A DNA stretch of 64,000 nucleotides from Urechidicola croceus (lineage in GTDB: Bacteria; Bacteroidota; Bacteroidia; Flavobacteriales; Flavobacteriaceae), in assembly GCA_905181865.1 (NCBI GenBank), contig CAJIZG010000005.1, positions 561,457 to 625,456 on the forward strand. The letters run 5' to 3'. Position 1 is the first letter of the stretch. Each line of letters starts with the position of its first letter. Shown here piece by piece: positions 1 through 9,888 of the stretch. The notes under the pieces are model-generated. The model ran no database searches, was not told the DNA's origin, and was given only the letters and a program-made list of their open reading frames with translations. Made by a program: the position numbers and the translations under genes.

Positions 1-587
1 GTATCCATAATTTTCAATCCTTTTTTGAGAACATCATCAAAAGATAATTTATCAAATTTTATAGCTTCCTTATTTTTTTCAGGATCAGAGTCATAAATTC
101 CATCAACACGAGTACCCTTTAAAATAACTTCAGCGTTAACTTCAATAGCTCTTAATACTGCAGCGGAATCTGTAGTGAAGAATGGATTTCCTGTTCCCGA
201 CCCAAAAATTACAACACGCCCTTTTTCCAAATGACGCACTGCTTTTCTTTTAATAAAAGGCTCTGCGATTGCTTCAATTTTTATAGCAGTTTGAAGGCGG
301 GTAGCTACATCAGCTTCTTCCAAAGCACTCTGTAGTGCCAATCCGTTAATAACGGTAGCAAGCATCCCCATATAGTCGGCTTGAACTCTATCCATTCCAT
401 TACTCGCCCCAGCAACCCCTCTAAAAATATTACCTCCACCTATAACTATGGCTACTTCAACACCTTTTTTAGTGATTTTTTTGATATCTTCAGCATATTC
501 AGCCAAACGCTTTGGGTCAATCCCGTAACTGCGCTCACCCATTAACGCTTCTCCACTTAGTTTTAGTAAAATTCTTTTGTAAGCCAT
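1..587 (-). CDS. pyrH: UMP kinase (uridylate kinase), 3' end outside window
   Basis: Phosphorylates UMP to UDP in the cytoplasmic pyrimidine nucleotide pathway. The reverse strand reads from ATG at 587 as [17 protein letters not shown], then the amino-acid-kinase signatures [10 protein letters not shown], the uridylate-binding [11 protein letters not shown] region, [16 protein letters not shown] and [13 protein letters not shown]. About 195 of the usual ~235 residues are present; the C-terminus runs off the left edge. In flavobacteria pyrH usually follows rplM-rpsI-rpsB-tsf. Here those genes lie on the same strand but 12 kb away, so the intervening block looks inserted. Confidence 0.95.
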   Translation of the reverse strand, partial: MAYKRILLKLSGEALMGERSYGIDPKRLAEYAEDIKKITKKGVEVAIVIGGGNIFRGVAGASNGMDRVQADYMGMLATVINGLALQSALEEADVATRLQTAIKIEAIAEPFIKRKAVRHLEKGRVVIFGSGTGNPFFTTDSAAVLRAIEVNAEVILKGTRVDGIYDSDPEKNKEAIKFDKLSFDDVLKKGLKIMD

Positions 588-779
588 AATTTAATTGAAA
601 GTTATGCAAATATATGAAATACTTTAAAAGCAGATGGGAGAATTATGGTTGAAAATGTGTAAGAATTTAGGGGTTCATTTTGGAGGGATTCGTAAAAATA
701 ATAATAGTTTGAAAAGATTTTAAGAAAATAAAGGCGAATGCTTATCTTCGAAAAATAGAATCAACGAAAACATTGTCAA

Positions 780-2096
780 ATGCCATTATTCATTGTATTG
801 TCTGGAATAGTATTATTATTAATTCTAATTGCAGTTGTTAAGCTTAATTCATTTATCTCTTTTATAATCGTTTGTCTATTTGTGGGGGTTTTAGGAGGAA
901 TGGAATTACAAAGTATCATTGATTCTATTCAGACTGGTATAGGAAAAACCTTAGGATATTTGGTAATGATATTAGGGCTTGGAGCAATGCTTGGAAAGTT
1001 AGTTGCAGATAGCGGGGCAGCGCAGAGAATAACATCGAAACTGATTGATAAATTTGGGAAGAAAAATATTCAATGGGCACTAGTACTTACTGGCTTCATT
1101 GTAGGAATTCCAATGTTTTATACGGTTGGATTTGTAATTTTAGTACCGTTAGTATTTACAGTGGCAGCTTCTACAGGTTTGCCTTTAGTCTATGTTGGAC
1201 TACCAATGCTTGCCTCACTTTCAGTTACGCATGGTTTTTTACCGCCACATCCTGCACCAACGGCAATCGCACTCATGTTTAAAGCGGATATTGGAAAAAC
1301 TTTGATTTATGGAATTATTATTGCTATTCCAACAATTATATTAGCAGGTCCGTTATTGACGCGAAAATTGAAAAATGTGAACGCGACTCCGTTAAAAGAA
1401 TTTTATAATCCCATTATTTTAAAAGACGAAGAAATGCCTAGTATGGTAATAAGTGCACTTAGTGCGTTGTTGCCAGTACTATTAATTGCATTTTCAACCA
1501 TTCTATTGAATGTATTACCCGAAGACTTTATGTTGAATAATATCATTGCTTTTATAGGAGACCCTATAATGGCCATGTTAATTTCTGTTTTGGTAGCAAT
1601 TTATACCTTAGGAATAAATCGAGGGAGGAAAATGACAGAAGTAATGAACTCTGTAGCTTCAGCAATTTCGAGTATAACAATGGTGTTGTTAATTATTGCA
1701 GGAGCAGGTGCATTAAAACAGATTTTAACCGATAGTGGAGTAAGCGAATATATAGGAACACTACTTTCAGGATCTTCAATTTCACCATTAATTTTGGCTT
1801 GGTTAATTGCAACAATTATCCGAATTTGTGTTGGATCAGCAACGGTTGCTGGTTTGACTGCAGCTGGGATTATTTTACCTTTGGTATCTACTACAGGAGT
1901 GAGCCCGGAGTTAATGGTAATTGCCATTGGCGCTGGGAGCTTAATGTGTTCTCATGTAAATGATGGCGGTTTTTGGATGTTCAAAGAATACTTCAATTTG
2001 ACAGTAAAAGAAACGTTATCAACTTGGACTGTGATGGAAACAACTGTTGGAATCATGGGACTGGTAGGAGTATTAATTCTAAACAATTTTGTATAA
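780..2096 (+). CDS. GntP-family permease (gluconate/D-serine type H+ symporter)
   Basis: 438-residue inner-membrane protein made almost wholly of hydrophobic helices, the length and pattern of the GntP family (GntT, DsdX, GntP). Seen: a glycine-rich early segment MILGLGAMLGKLVADSG, the HGFLPPHPAPTAIA loop and a C-terminal SHVNDGGFWMFKEYF motif, all family hallmarks. It is the first gene of a tight five-gene operon (18 nt to the next). The family transports gluconate, fructuronate or D-serine. With RidA and a D-serine dehydratase-like enzyme downstream, a DsdX-like D-hydroxy amino acid substrate is inferred, but specificity cannot be read from sequence alone. Confidence 0.9.
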   Translation: MPLFIVLSGIVLLLILIAVVKLNSFISFIIVCLFVGVLGGMELQSIIDSIQTGIGKTLGYLVMILGLGAMLGKLVADSGAAQRITSKLIDKFGKKNIQWALVLTGFIVGIPMFYTVGFVILVPLVFTVAASTGLPLVYVGLPMLASLSVTHGFLPPHPAPTAIALMFKADIGKTLIYGIIIAIPTIILAGPLLTRKLKNVNATPLKEFYNPIILKDEEMPSMVISALSALLPVLLIAFSTILLNVLPEDFMLNNIIAFIGDPIMAMLISVLVAIYTLGINRGRKMTEVMNSVASAISSITMVLLIIAGAGALKQILTDSGVSEYIGTLLSGSSISPLILAWLIATIIRICVGSATVAGLTAAGIILPLVSTTGVSPELMVIAIGAGSLMCSHVNDGGFWMFKEYFNLTVKETLSTWTVMETTVGIMGLVGVLILNNFV

Positions 2097-2114
2097 CAAT
2101 TAAAAAGGCATAAA

Positions 2115-2582
2115 ATGAGACTTAAACCTTCAGAAAGAATAAAAGAATTAGGATTGATATTTCCCCCAGCGCCAAAACCAAAAGGGGTCTATAAACCTAT
2201 TTTAGTGGTTGATAATTTTCTATATGTATCGGGTCACGGACCGGTGAACAATGATGGATCCTTAATGCAAGGAAGATTGGGCTATAATGTAAGTATAGAA
2301 GAAGGTTATCAAGCGGCTCGTCAAGTGGGACTTACAGTACTTTCTTCTATTCTCACACATTTTGGGGACATAGATAAAGTAAAACGCGTTGTAAAAATTT
2401 TAGGGATGGTTAACTGTGATAAGGAATTTTCCAATCAGCCAGCTGTTATGAATGGATTTAGCGATTTGTTTTTAGATATATTTGGACACGATAATGGTGT
2501 TGGTGTGCGAAGTGCTGTTGGGATGATGTTGCCAGATGGAATTCCTGTGGAAGTAGAGGCCATGTTTGAATTACATAAATAG
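2115..2582 (+). CDS. RidA/YjgF-family enamine/imine deaminase
   Basis: 155 residues, longer than classical RidA (~128) and like the extended YjgF/UK114 subgroup. Family members hydrolyse reactive 2-aminoacrylate and related enamines released by PLP-dependent dehydratases. Seen: VVDNFLYVSGHGPV in the N-terminal half and the GVGVRSAVG segment, whose arginine matches the substrate-carboxylate-binding Arg of active RidA proteins, followed by PVEVEAMFEL. It sits between a GntP permease and a D-serine dehydratase-like enzyme, 8 nt from the latter. That fits detoxification of the aminoacrylate such an enzyme would produce (inference). Confidence 0.9.
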   Translation: MRLKPSERIKELGLIFPPAPKPKGVYKPILVVDNFLYVSGHGPVNNDGSLMQGRLGYNVSIEEGYQAARQVGLTVLSSILTHFGDIDKVKRVVKILGMVNCDKEFSNQPAVMNGFSDLFLDIFGHDNGVGVRSAVGMMLPDGIPVEVEAMFELHK

Positions 2583-2590
2583 ACAATACA

Positions 2591-3688
2591 TTGAATTGGT
2601 ACCAACTTAAAAATACAGATTCTATTATTTCACCTTCTTTATTGGTTTATCCAGATAGAATTAGGAAGAATCTTGAATTGATGATTACCATTGCAGGTGA
2701 TGTTAAAAAATTACGTCCGCATATCAAAACACATAAAATGGTTGAGATTGTTAGCTTACAGCAGGCCTATGGAATTGAAAAATTTAAGTGTGCAACTATA
2801 GCTGAAGCAGAATTACTAGGTCTTTGTGAAGCAAAAGATATTTTACTTGCGATGCAGCCAGTAAAGTCGCAATTGGAGCGTTTTTTTAAATTGATTAAGA
2901 AATACCCGAAGTCAAAATTTTCAACAATAATTGATAATCCTGATACACTTTCTAGTATCAATTCAAAAGCAAGGGATGCAGATATTACTATTTCGCTATG
3001 GTTAGATATTAATAATGGGATGAACAGAACTGGGATTATTTCCAATCAGGGTGCTTTTGATTTGTTTCTAAAAATGACAGAAACATCCAATGTTTTCGCC
3101 GAAGGACTGCATGTCTATGATGGACATATTCATAATGAAGATTTATTGGAACGAACCGATGTTTGTAATAATGATTTTGAAGCGGTCATTCAATTAAAGG
3201 AAAAATTACAGCATGTAGGCGTACCAGTTTTAAACATAGTTGTTGGAGGTTCAATTACTTTTCCGATTCATGCAAAAAGAGATGGAGTAGACCTTAGTCC
3301 TGGAACAACCTTGTTATGGGATGCTGGCTACACGAATCATTATAAAGATTTGGGTTTTGTTCCGGCTGCTGTTTTGCTAACCCGTGTTGTGAGTAATCCT
3401 ACTTCAAAAAGTACTTGTTTAGATTTAGGGCATAAATCTGTAGCTTCAGAAATGCCTTTTCCTAGAGTTCAATTTTTAGGAGATAAATCGATCGCTCAAT
3501 TGAGTCAGCATGAGGAGCATTTGGTCATTCAAAGTAAAGGTGAGTATGAGATAGGAAAAGATTTTTATACAATTCCAATACATATCTGTCCAACGGTTTC
3601 AAAATACGCCAAAGTATATGTGATTGAGAACAATGAATTAAAGACAACGTGGGAAGTTCTGGCGAGAGATCACCAATTAAAAATTTAA
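2591..3688 (+). CDS. DSD1-type D-serine dehydratase / D-threonine aldolase-like PLP enzyme
   Basis: 365 residues, fold-type III (alanine-racemase-like) PLP enzyme. Seen: RPHIKTHK near residue 43-50 with the expected PLP lysine, the barrel motif GLHVYDGHIH, the phosphate-binding VVGGSITFP region, and a C-terminal H-x-C pair in HICPTV. H-x-C is the zinc ligand pair of eukaryotic-type D-serine dehydratase, whereas D-threonine aldolases carry H-x-D. D-serine dehydratase is therefore slightly favoured, giving pyruvate and ammonia via aminoacrylate. The start is TTG at 2591, chosen because the family begins a few residues before SPSLLVYPDRI and no suitable ATG exists. Upstream RidA would clear aminoacrylate; the dipeptidase follows after 9 nt. 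Confidence 0.85.
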   Translation: MNWYQLKNTDSIISPSLLVYPDRIRKNLELMITIAGDVKKLRPHIKTHKMVEIVSLQQAYGIEKFKCATIAEAELLGLCEAKDILLAMQPVKSQLERFFKLIKKYPKSKFSTIIDNPDTLSSINSKARDADITISLWLDINNGMNRTGIISNQGAFDLFLKMTETSNVFAEGLHVYDGHIHNEDLLERTDVCNNDFEAVIQLKEKLQHVGVPVLNIVVGGSITFPIHAKRDGVDLSPGTTLLWDAGYTNHYKDLGFVPAAVLLTRVVSNPTSKSTCLDLGHKSVASEMPFPRVQFLGDKSIAQLSQHEEHLVIQSKGEYEIGKDFYTIPIHICPTVSKYAKVYVIENNELKTTWEVLARDHQLKI

Positions 3689-3697
3689 GAATAGAAG

Positions 3698-4762
3698 ATG
3701 TTTATATTTGATGCACACCTCGATTTGTCTATGAATGCCTTGGAATGGAATCGAGATTTAACATGGACTGTTGAAGATATCCGAAAAAGCGAAATTGGAA
3801 TGACAGATAAACCCGATAGGGGTTTAAACACCGTGTCGTTAGATGCTATGCGAAAAGGTAATATAGGGATTTGTGTTGCAACGCAGATTGCAAGATATGT
3901 GAAGAAGGGAAGTTCTTTACCCGGTTGGAACTCTCCACAACAAGCTTGGGCACAAACGCAAGGACAATTAGAATGGTATAAGGAAATGGAAGCTATTGGC
4001 GAAATGAAAGGGATTACCAATTTACAAGAGTTTGAAACTCATTTAGAGCAATGGAAAAATCCCTCAGAAAAAGTACCAATTGGTTATATATTAAGTTTAG
4101 AAGGTGCCGATTCAATGGTCACTATAGATCATTTAGAGCGTGCGTACGAAAGTGGATTACGTGCTGTCGGACCTGCACATTATGGGCCAGGAACCTATGC
4201 GCATGGTACAGATTCAGTAGGTGGAATTGGAGAGAAGGGAAAGGCTTTATTGAAAAAAATAATGGAGTTGGGATTAATTCTTGATGCCACTCATTTATGC
4301 GATGTTAGTTTTTGGGAAACTATGAAAATTTATGAGGGTCCCGTTTGGGCAAGTCATAATAATTGCAGAAAATTTGTAAATCATAATAGGCAATATGCAG
4401 ACGAACAAATTCAAGAGTTGGTAAGTAGAGATGCTGTTATCGGTATTGCCTTAGATGCTTGGATGATGGTGCCGAATTGGGTTCGCGGTGAATCTACTCC
4501 TCAGAGTATGGATGTAAGCCTAAAACAAATGATTGATAATATTGAGCATGTTTGTCAATTGGCAGGAGATTCTTTACACGTTGGAATCGGTACAGATTTA
4601 GATGGGGCCTTTGGTAAGGAACAAACACCCTATGATTTGGATACCATTGCAGATTTGCAAAAGGTGCCACACATGCTAAAAGAAAAAGGGTATTTAGATG
4701 CGGATATTGAAAATATTATGTCGAAAAACTTTATTGATTTTATAAGAAGAACTTGGAAATAG
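3698..4762 (+). CDS. Membrane dipeptidase (renal dipeptidase family, M19)
   Basis: 354-residue zinc dipeptidase of peptidase family M19, which hydrolyses dipeptides including those with a C-terminal D-residue. Seen: the metal-binding H-x-D in FDAHLDLSMNA at residues 4-14, the bridging glutamate in SLEGADSM, DATHLCDVSFWE, ASHNNCR and GTDLDGAFG near the end, matching the family order. No signal peptide, so a cytoplasmic role is likely. It is the fourth gene of the D-amino acid operon. A role in freeing D- or L-amino acids from imported dipeptides, perhaps from peptidoglycan, is inferred from context. Confidence 0.9.
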   Translation: MFIFDAHLDLSMNALEWNRDLTWTVEDIRKSEIGMTDKPDRGLNTVSLDAMRKGNIGICVATQIARYVKKGSSLPGWNSPQQAWAQTQGQLEWYKEMEAIGEMKGITNLQEFETHLEQWKNPSEKVPIGYILSLEGADSMVTIDHLERAYESGLRAVGPAHYGPGTYAHGTDSVGGIGEKGKALLKKIMELGLILDATHLCDVSFWETMKIYEGPVWASHNNCRKFVNHNRQYADEQIQELVSRDAVIGIALDAWMMVPNWVRGESTPQSMDVSLKQMIDNIEHVCQLAGDSLHVGIGTDLDGAFGKEQTPYDLDTIADLQKVPHMLKEKGYLDADIENIMSKNFIDFIRRTWK

Positions 4763-4775
4763 AAAAATATTAAAA

Positions 4776-5855
4776 ATGGGAAAGTTAAAAGTTTTAGTAG
4801 TTGGTTATGGTAACATGGGGGCATCTCATGCGAGAGCTTATTATACAAATTCTGGATTTGAATTAGTAGGGATTGTTTCTAGACGTTCAAGTGAGAAAAG
4901 ACAGCAGTTAGCAGAGGAACTTGGGAATGTGAGTCAATTTAATGGTTTTGATGAGGCACTTCAAAAAACGATACCTGATGTGGTTAGTATAAATTCATAT
5001 ACAGACACTCATAAAGAATATGCTATTAAAAGTCTACATGCTGGAGCGCATGTTTTTGTAGAGAAGCCATTAGCCGAAACGGTAGAGGAAGCTCAAGAAA
5101 TTATAGATTTAGCCAAGGATAAAAATAAAAAAGTGGTTGTTGGATATATTTTAAGACAACATCCTGCTTGGAAAAAATTTATCACTATATCCCATACTTT
5201 AGGAACTCCATTGGTGATGAGAATGAATTTAAATCAACAAAGCAGTGGAGCCGAATGGGAAACTCATAAACACCTAATGAAAAGCACGTCTCCGATTGTA
5301 GATTGTGGAGTCCACTATGTGGATGTTATGTGTCAGATGACCCAAAGTAAGCCTATTAGTGTTCATGCAATAGGCGTAAAACTTACAGATGAAATTGATG
5401 ACAACATGTATAATTATGGTCAATTACAGGTAACATTTGAAAATGGTTCTGTGGGTTGGTATGAAGCAGGATGGGGACCCATGATGAGTGAAACAGCATT
5501 TTTTGTAAAGGATGTAATTGGTCCCAAAGGCTGTGTAAGTATAGTAGAACAAAAGGCAAGTGACGATCAATCATCATCTACGGTTGACGATCATACAAAG
5601 ACAAATCAACTGTTAGTACATTCCCAAGAAAGAGATGCTGATGGAAAATTTGTGAAGAAAGACGAGTTTGTGAATACAGCTGATGAACCAGATCATCAAG
5701 GACTATGTGATTTGGAGCAAGCATATCTTCTGGAGGCTATTCTGAACGATTTAGATTTAGGCGGTCACCTAAATGATGCTCTTGGAAGTATGAAAATAGT
5801 ATTAGCTGCGGATGAATCTATCAGAACGGGTAAGGTTGTTTTCTTGAAATGGTAA
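4776..5855 (+). CDS. Gfo/Idh/MocA-family NAD(P)-dependent oxidoreductase
   Basis: 359 residues with an N-terminal Rossmann fold (VLVVGYGNMGASHARAYY) and the family motif EKPLAETVEEA around residue 100, then a GFO_IDH_MocA C-terminal domain (VDCGVHYVDVMCQM contains the expected Asp/His region). Such enzymes oxidise or reduce sugars, inositols and other polyols; the substrate is unknown here. It is the last gene of the operon, 13 nt after the dipeptidase. Its stop codon lies inside the stem of a strong bidirectional terminator, so the transcription unit ends here. Confidence 0.88.
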   Translation: MGKLKVLVVGYGNMGASHARAYYTNSGFELVGIVSRRSSEKRQQLAEELGNVSQFNGFDEALQKTIPDVVSINSYTDTHKEYAIKSLHAGAHVFVEKPLAETVEEAQEIIDLAKDKNKKVVVGYILRQHPAWKKFITISHTLGTPLVMRMNLNQQSSGAEWETHKHLMKSTSPIVDCGVHYVDVMCQMTQSKPISVHAIGVKLTDEIDDNMYNYGQLQVTFENGSVGWYEAGWGPMMSETAFFVKDVIGPKGCVSIVEQKASDDQSSSTVDDHTKTNQLLVHSQERDADGKFVKKDEFVNTADEPDHQGLCDLEQAYLLEAILNDLDLGGHLNDALGSMKIVLAADESIRTGKVVFLKW

Positions 5856-5885
5856 AGGCCCAGATTAAAATCTAGGGCCTTTACC
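5851..5885. terminator. Bidirectional terminator between the convergent operon and nagB
   Basis: GGTAAAGGCCC at 5851-5861 pairs perfectly with GGGCCTTTACC at 5875-5885; AGAT/ATCT inside the loop can extend the stem. T-rich sequence follows. The hairpin overlaps the stop codon of the upstream oxidoreductase and faces nagB, which converges from the right. Confidence 0.85.
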
Positions 5886-5904
5886 ATTTTATATAGAAAA
5901 TTCT

Positions 5905-7818
5905 TTAAAAGAAATATCTTTTAAAAGCTTCTAAGGCAGCATAATCAGACAATCCTAAAGCGTGGTATTTTCTAGCAGTATCATTATTCCGATCTTCTGC
6001 TCTTACCCAAAATTCTCTGGTGTCGTTACCTTGAAACATAACTCCATCTTTTTGCGATTGATGATAGAAAATCGCTTTTCTTTTCTTCAATACTTGATCT
6101 GGACTCATTGGTACCGCCATTTCAATTTGGTGAATATCCCATTCGTGCCATGCACCTCTATACAGCCATACCCAACAATCATCCATATAATCGTTGTGTT
6201 TTAAGTTTTCTAATGCTGCAAAAATAGCATCCAAACATACTTTGTGTGTGCCATGTGGATCTGCTAAATCACCAGCGGCGTAAATTTGATGCGGCTTAAT
6301 TTCTTCAATTTTATTGGCTACAATATCGATATCGATTTGACCAATAGGATTCTTTTTTACCGTTCCTGTCTCATAGAAAGGAAGTTCTAAAAAGTGAATA
6401 TTCTTATCGAGCAATCCAACGAAACGAGTAGCCGCTAAAGATTCTCTTCTTCTAATAATTCCTTTTAATTTACGAACATTAATATCATCTTCGTAAGCAG
6501 TAGTTTTAGTATTGATACTTTCAATGATTGCATCTGCGTTAGCATCGTCTGGATTAAGATCTTTTAATACTTCAGCAAATTTCAATGCTTCATGATCAGA
6601 AACAGCAATATTTCCTGAAGTCTGATACACAACATGTACATCATGACCTTGTTCTACCAATCTATCAAAAGTTCCTCCCATAGAAATCACATCATCATCT
6701 GGATGAGGACTAAAGATAATAACTCTCTTTTTGTCTGGTTTTGCTCTTTCTGGTCTAGATGAGTCATCTGCATTTGGTTTACCACCTGGCCAACCTGTAA
6801 TGGTATGCTGTAGTTGATTGAACATTTTAATGTTTAAATCATAAGCAGAACCTCTCTCGGCTAATAAATTTGACATTCCGTTATCATTGTAATCTTTTTC
6901 TGTAAGCCTAAGTATCGATTTTCGGGTAGTTTCACATAACCAAACAATAGCTTTCCCAATCAATTCATCATCCCATAGACATGGACCAACTAGCCATGGA
7001 GTTTTAAATCGCGTCAATTCTTCTGAAGCTTCTTCATTTATTACGAAAGTGGTGTTTTTGTGTTCTTGTAAATAGGTTGCAGGAACTTCTGAAGAAATTT
7101 CACCTTCAATAGTTTCTTTTAGGATAGCCGATTTATTTGCTCCCCAACCTAACAATACAATTCTTTTGGCTTTTCTTACAGTTCCAATTCCCATAGTAAT
7201 TGCTTTCTTTGGAACATTCTCAATTCCTAAAAAAGAACTAGCAGCATCTGCTCTTGTAACAGGATCTAAAGTTATACTTCTCGTACCTGAATTATAATGT
7301 GAGCCCGGTTCATTAAAACCAATATGACCAGTTCTTCCAATACCTAATAGTTGAAAGTCTAATCCACCATATTCGTTTATTTTTAGATCGTAATCGATAC
7401 AGTATTGATGCAATTCCTCCGATGAAACAGTTCCGTCAGGAATGTTTACATTTTCAGGCTTTATATCAATATGATTAAATAAATGTTGATACATAAAATA
7501 ATGGTAGCTGTGAATACTCTCCGTTTCCATGGTGTAATATTCGTCTAAGTTAAAACTAACAACATTTGAAAAGCTTAAACCATCTTCTTTGTGCATACGT
7601 ACTAATTCTTCATATACTCTTATAGGCGATGATCCCGTTGCTAATCCAAGAATACACAATTTATTTTTTTTTTGTTTCCTTTTAATAAGATCTGCAATTT
7701 CTTTTGCAATACAGATAGAACCTTCATCTGAATTTTCGAAAATCACATTGTGAATTTTCTCAAACCTTGTATCCTCAAATTGTCCAGCTGGTTTATAGTT
7801 GATGTTTACTGCTTTCAT
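5905..7818 (-). CDS. nagB: Glucosamine-6-phosphate deaminase fused to a PIG-L/LmbE deacetylase-like domain
   Basis: 637 residues, more than twice E. coli NagB (266). Residues ~1-270 are the deaminase: GLATGSSPIRVYEEL, NLDEYYTM and GIGRTGHIGFNEPGS give the phosphosugar- and catalytic-site motifs; it converts GlcN-6-P to Fru-6-P and ammonia. Residues ~365-630 are a PIG-L/LmbE domain with the zinc motif SPHPDDD and a later DPHGTH. This fused form is common in Bacteroidota; the PIG-L half could deacetylate GlcNAc-6-P or a related sugar (inference). The gene is divergent from a LytS/LytTR pair and near NagP- and NagX-type genes, forming an amino-sugar locus. ATG at 7818. Confidence 0.93.
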   Translation of the reverse strand: MKAVNINYKPAGQFEDTRFEKIHNVIFENSDEGSICIAKEIADLIKRKQKKNKLCILGLATGSSPIRVYEELVRMHKEDGLSFSNVVSFNLDEYYTMETESIHSYHYFMYQHLFNHIDIKPENVNIPDGTVSSEELHQYCIDYDLKINEYGGLDFQLLGIGRTGHIGFNEPGSHYNSGTRSITLDPVTRADAASSFLGIENVPKKAITMGIGTVRKAKRIVLLGWGANKSAILKETIEGEISSEVPATYLQEHKNTTFVINEEASEELTRFKTPWLVGPCLWDDELIGKAIVWLCETTRKSILRLTEKDYNDNGMSNLLAERGSAYDLNIKMFNQLQHTITGWPGGKPNADDSSRPERAKPDKKRVIIFSPHPDDDVISMGGTFDRLVEQGHDVHVVYQTSGNIAVSDHEALKFAEVLKDLNPDDANADAIIESINTKTTAYEDDINVRKLKGIIRRRESLAATRFVGLLDKNIHFLELPFYETGTVKKNPIGQIDIDIVANKIEEIKPHQIYAAGDLADPHGTHKVCLDAIFAALENLKHNDYMDDCWVWLYRGAWHEWDIHQIEMAVPMSPDQVLKKRKAIFYHQSQKDGVMFQGNDTREFWVRAEDRNNDTARKYHALGLSDYAALEAFKRYFF

Positions 7819-8037
7819 TATTTAATATTATTTAATATTTTAAAAATAGAAGTATAATTGTTGAAGGCAAATTAAAATCTATGAACAGCAGTAGTTCAGC
7901 AATAGAAAGCAGCGTTTTAAAGATTAATGTGTAGTCGCTTTTTAGCAATTAATACCTAGTTTCAAATTTTGAAATGTTAACTAAAACTCATACTTTACAT
8001 CTCTCTAAGGGAACTCTATGGTTAAAAATATTCTTTT

Positions 8038-9084
8038 TTGAAATTAAGTTGGATAGAAAATACCAGTAGTTCCATTCCCAGAAAATATCATATTTTATTT
8101 TGGGTTGGATACTTTTTATTTAATGTTATTAAGTGGGGTAGTTATTTTGAAGATTATTGGTATTCTTTAAAATCAAACTTGGTTGTCTTTCCGTTAAATA
8201 TTATAATTGTTTACATAAATATTTATTATTTATTACCAAATTTTATCCTTGAACGACGCTACAAGACGTATGTTTTTTATCTTCTTATTGCACTTGGTGT
8301 AACGTATGTAATTCGGACTGAACTCATATTTTTTTTAGTGTCAGAAAATATATGGCCTGAATCTCAGACACCTCAATCGGCTTATAGTTTTAATCATATA
8401 CTTGAAGTTCTTATAGGTATAATTTATGTAGTTTCTTTAGGCACTGCAATTAAGTTGACAGTAGATTGGGCTTTTGAAATTCAAAGAGTTAAAGATTTGC
8501 AAAAAATTCAACTGAGAACGGAATTAAATTTTTTAAAGTCTCAAATTCAACCACATTTTTTCTTTAACACTTTGAATAATTTGTATGCTTTGGCTTTGGA
8601 GAAATCTGACGCAGCACCGAGCGTTATTTTAAAATTGTCAGACATTATGCAATATGTATTGTATGATGTTAAAGAGCCACAAGTTCGTTTGCTTAATGAA
8701 ATTAACTATATTAATAATTATATTGATTTGGAGCGACTGAGGTTTGGGGATGCTATAGAATCCAGGATTGATATTTCGGGAGAAATTGAAGATGTCAATC
8801 TACCTCCATTGTTGTTCTTGCCTTTTATTGAAAACTGTTTTAAACATGGAGTCAATGAAAATAACAATGTTAAAATTCTTATTGATTTTACGATTATAAA
8901 CAATGAATATTTGGAGTTCAAAGTAGACAATACATTTGCCGGAAAGGAAGTAGCAGGCGAGCGTCAAGGGATTGGAAATAAAAATGTGAGAAGGAGGTTA
9001 GAGTTATTATATAATTCTAAATTTGAACTTTCAACTAGTTTGAAAGAGAATATGTACAAAGTACGATTGAAAATACCAATTTGA
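8038..9084 (+). CDS. LytS/YehU-type sensor histidine kinase
   Basis: 348 residues: about four N-terminal transmembrane helices (residues ~15-150), then a His_kinase domain with the phospho-acceptor histidine in QIQPHFFFNTLNNLYAL and the N-box LPFIENCFKHGVNE. The ATPase is short, as typical for this class. The start given is TTG at 8038, because the upstream ATG at 8019 is out of frame; a later internal start remains possible. It lies 81 nt before a LytTR response regulator and divergent from nagB. Control of the adjacent amino-sugar genes is inferred. Confidence 0.9.
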   Translation: MKLSWIENTSSSIPRKYHILFWVGYFLFNVIKWGSYFEDYWYSLKSNLVVFPLNIIIVYINIYYLLPNFILERRYKTYVFYLLIALGVTYVIRTELIFFLVSENIWPESQTPQSAYSFNHILEVLIGIIYVVSLGTAIKLTVDWAFEIQRVKDLQKIQLRTELNFLKSQIQPHFFFNTLNNLYALALEKSDAAPSVILKLSDIMQYVLYDVKEPQVRLLNEINYINNYIDLERLRFGDAIESRIDISGEIEDVNLPPLLFLPFIENCFKHGVNENNNVKILIDFTIINNEYLEFKVDNTFAGKEVAGERQGIGNKNVRRRLELLYNSKFELSTSLKENMYKVRLKIPI

Positions 9085-9165
9085 TAATATTTCAACACTT
9101 TTTATCCTAGAGTAATAGACTATTAGGATGTTCCGTTAGTAATGGGATACAATTAATACAAATAA

Positions 9166-9888
9166 ATGAAAATTAAAGGAATTATTATAGACGATGAGGC
9201 TTTAGCGATTAAAGTGATTGAAAGTCACTTGAATGAATTCAAAAATTTTGAGCTAGTCGCGACTTTTAACTCACCTATTAATGCCTTAAGTATTATTGAA
9301 AATAAAGAGATTGATGTCGTTTATTTAGATATTAATATGCCGATGATGAATGGCTTAGAATTTATTCGTTCTTTAACGCATAGGCCACATATTATTATTA
9401 CGACGGCTTATAGAGAATATGCAGTTGAAAGTTTTGATTTAAATGTACTTGATTATTTGGTCAAACCAATTCCTTTTGGACGCTTTTTGAAGGCATTTAA
9501 TAAATTAACGAATAGAATTAGTCTTGAGAAGGAGAACCTTAAAGACCTTTCAATTAATGAGGATCCATTTATTTTTTTAAAGGTGGATAAAAAATTAATG
9601 AAGATTAAATTGAATGATATTCTTTATATAGAAAGTTTAAAGGATTATATTAAGGTTATAACGTTGGTTGGGGATTATTTAGTGCATAAATCTATGACTA
9701 GTATTTCCGAAGAATTGCCGAGCGATCACTTTATTCGTATTCATAGATCTTTTACTATTGCCATTAATAAAATTACTTTTCTAGAAGGTAATTCTGTTAA
9801 AATTGCAAACAGAAGAATTCCTATTGGACGGAATTATCTACAAATCTCAAAACAGAAGATATTAAATAGTACAGATTTTCCAGCCTAA
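9166..9888 (+). CDS. LytTR-family response regulator
   Basis: 240 residues. N-terminal receiver domain with IIIDDEALA (acidic pocket), phospho-acceptor Asp in VVYLDINMPMMNG, and the conserved Lys in YLVKPIPF. Residues ~140-235 form a LytTR DNA-binding domain (FIFLKVDKKLMKIKLNDILY, FIRIHRSF). It forms a two-component pair with the kinase just upstream. Both flanking transcription units (nagB and the NagP/NagX pair) are candidate targets. No clear paired LytTR half-sites were identified by eye. Confidence 0.92.
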   Translation: MKIKGIIIDDEALAIKVIESHLNEFKNFELVATFNSPINALSIIENKEIDVVYLDINMPMMNGLEFIRSLTHRPHIIITTAYREYAVESFDLNVLDYLVKPIPFGRFLKAFNKLTNRISLEKENLKDLSINEDPFIFLKVDKKLMKIKLNDILYIESLKDYIKVITLVGDYLVHKSMTSISEELPSDHFIRIHRSFTIAINKITFLEGNSVKIANRRIPIGRNYLQISKQKILNSTDFPA

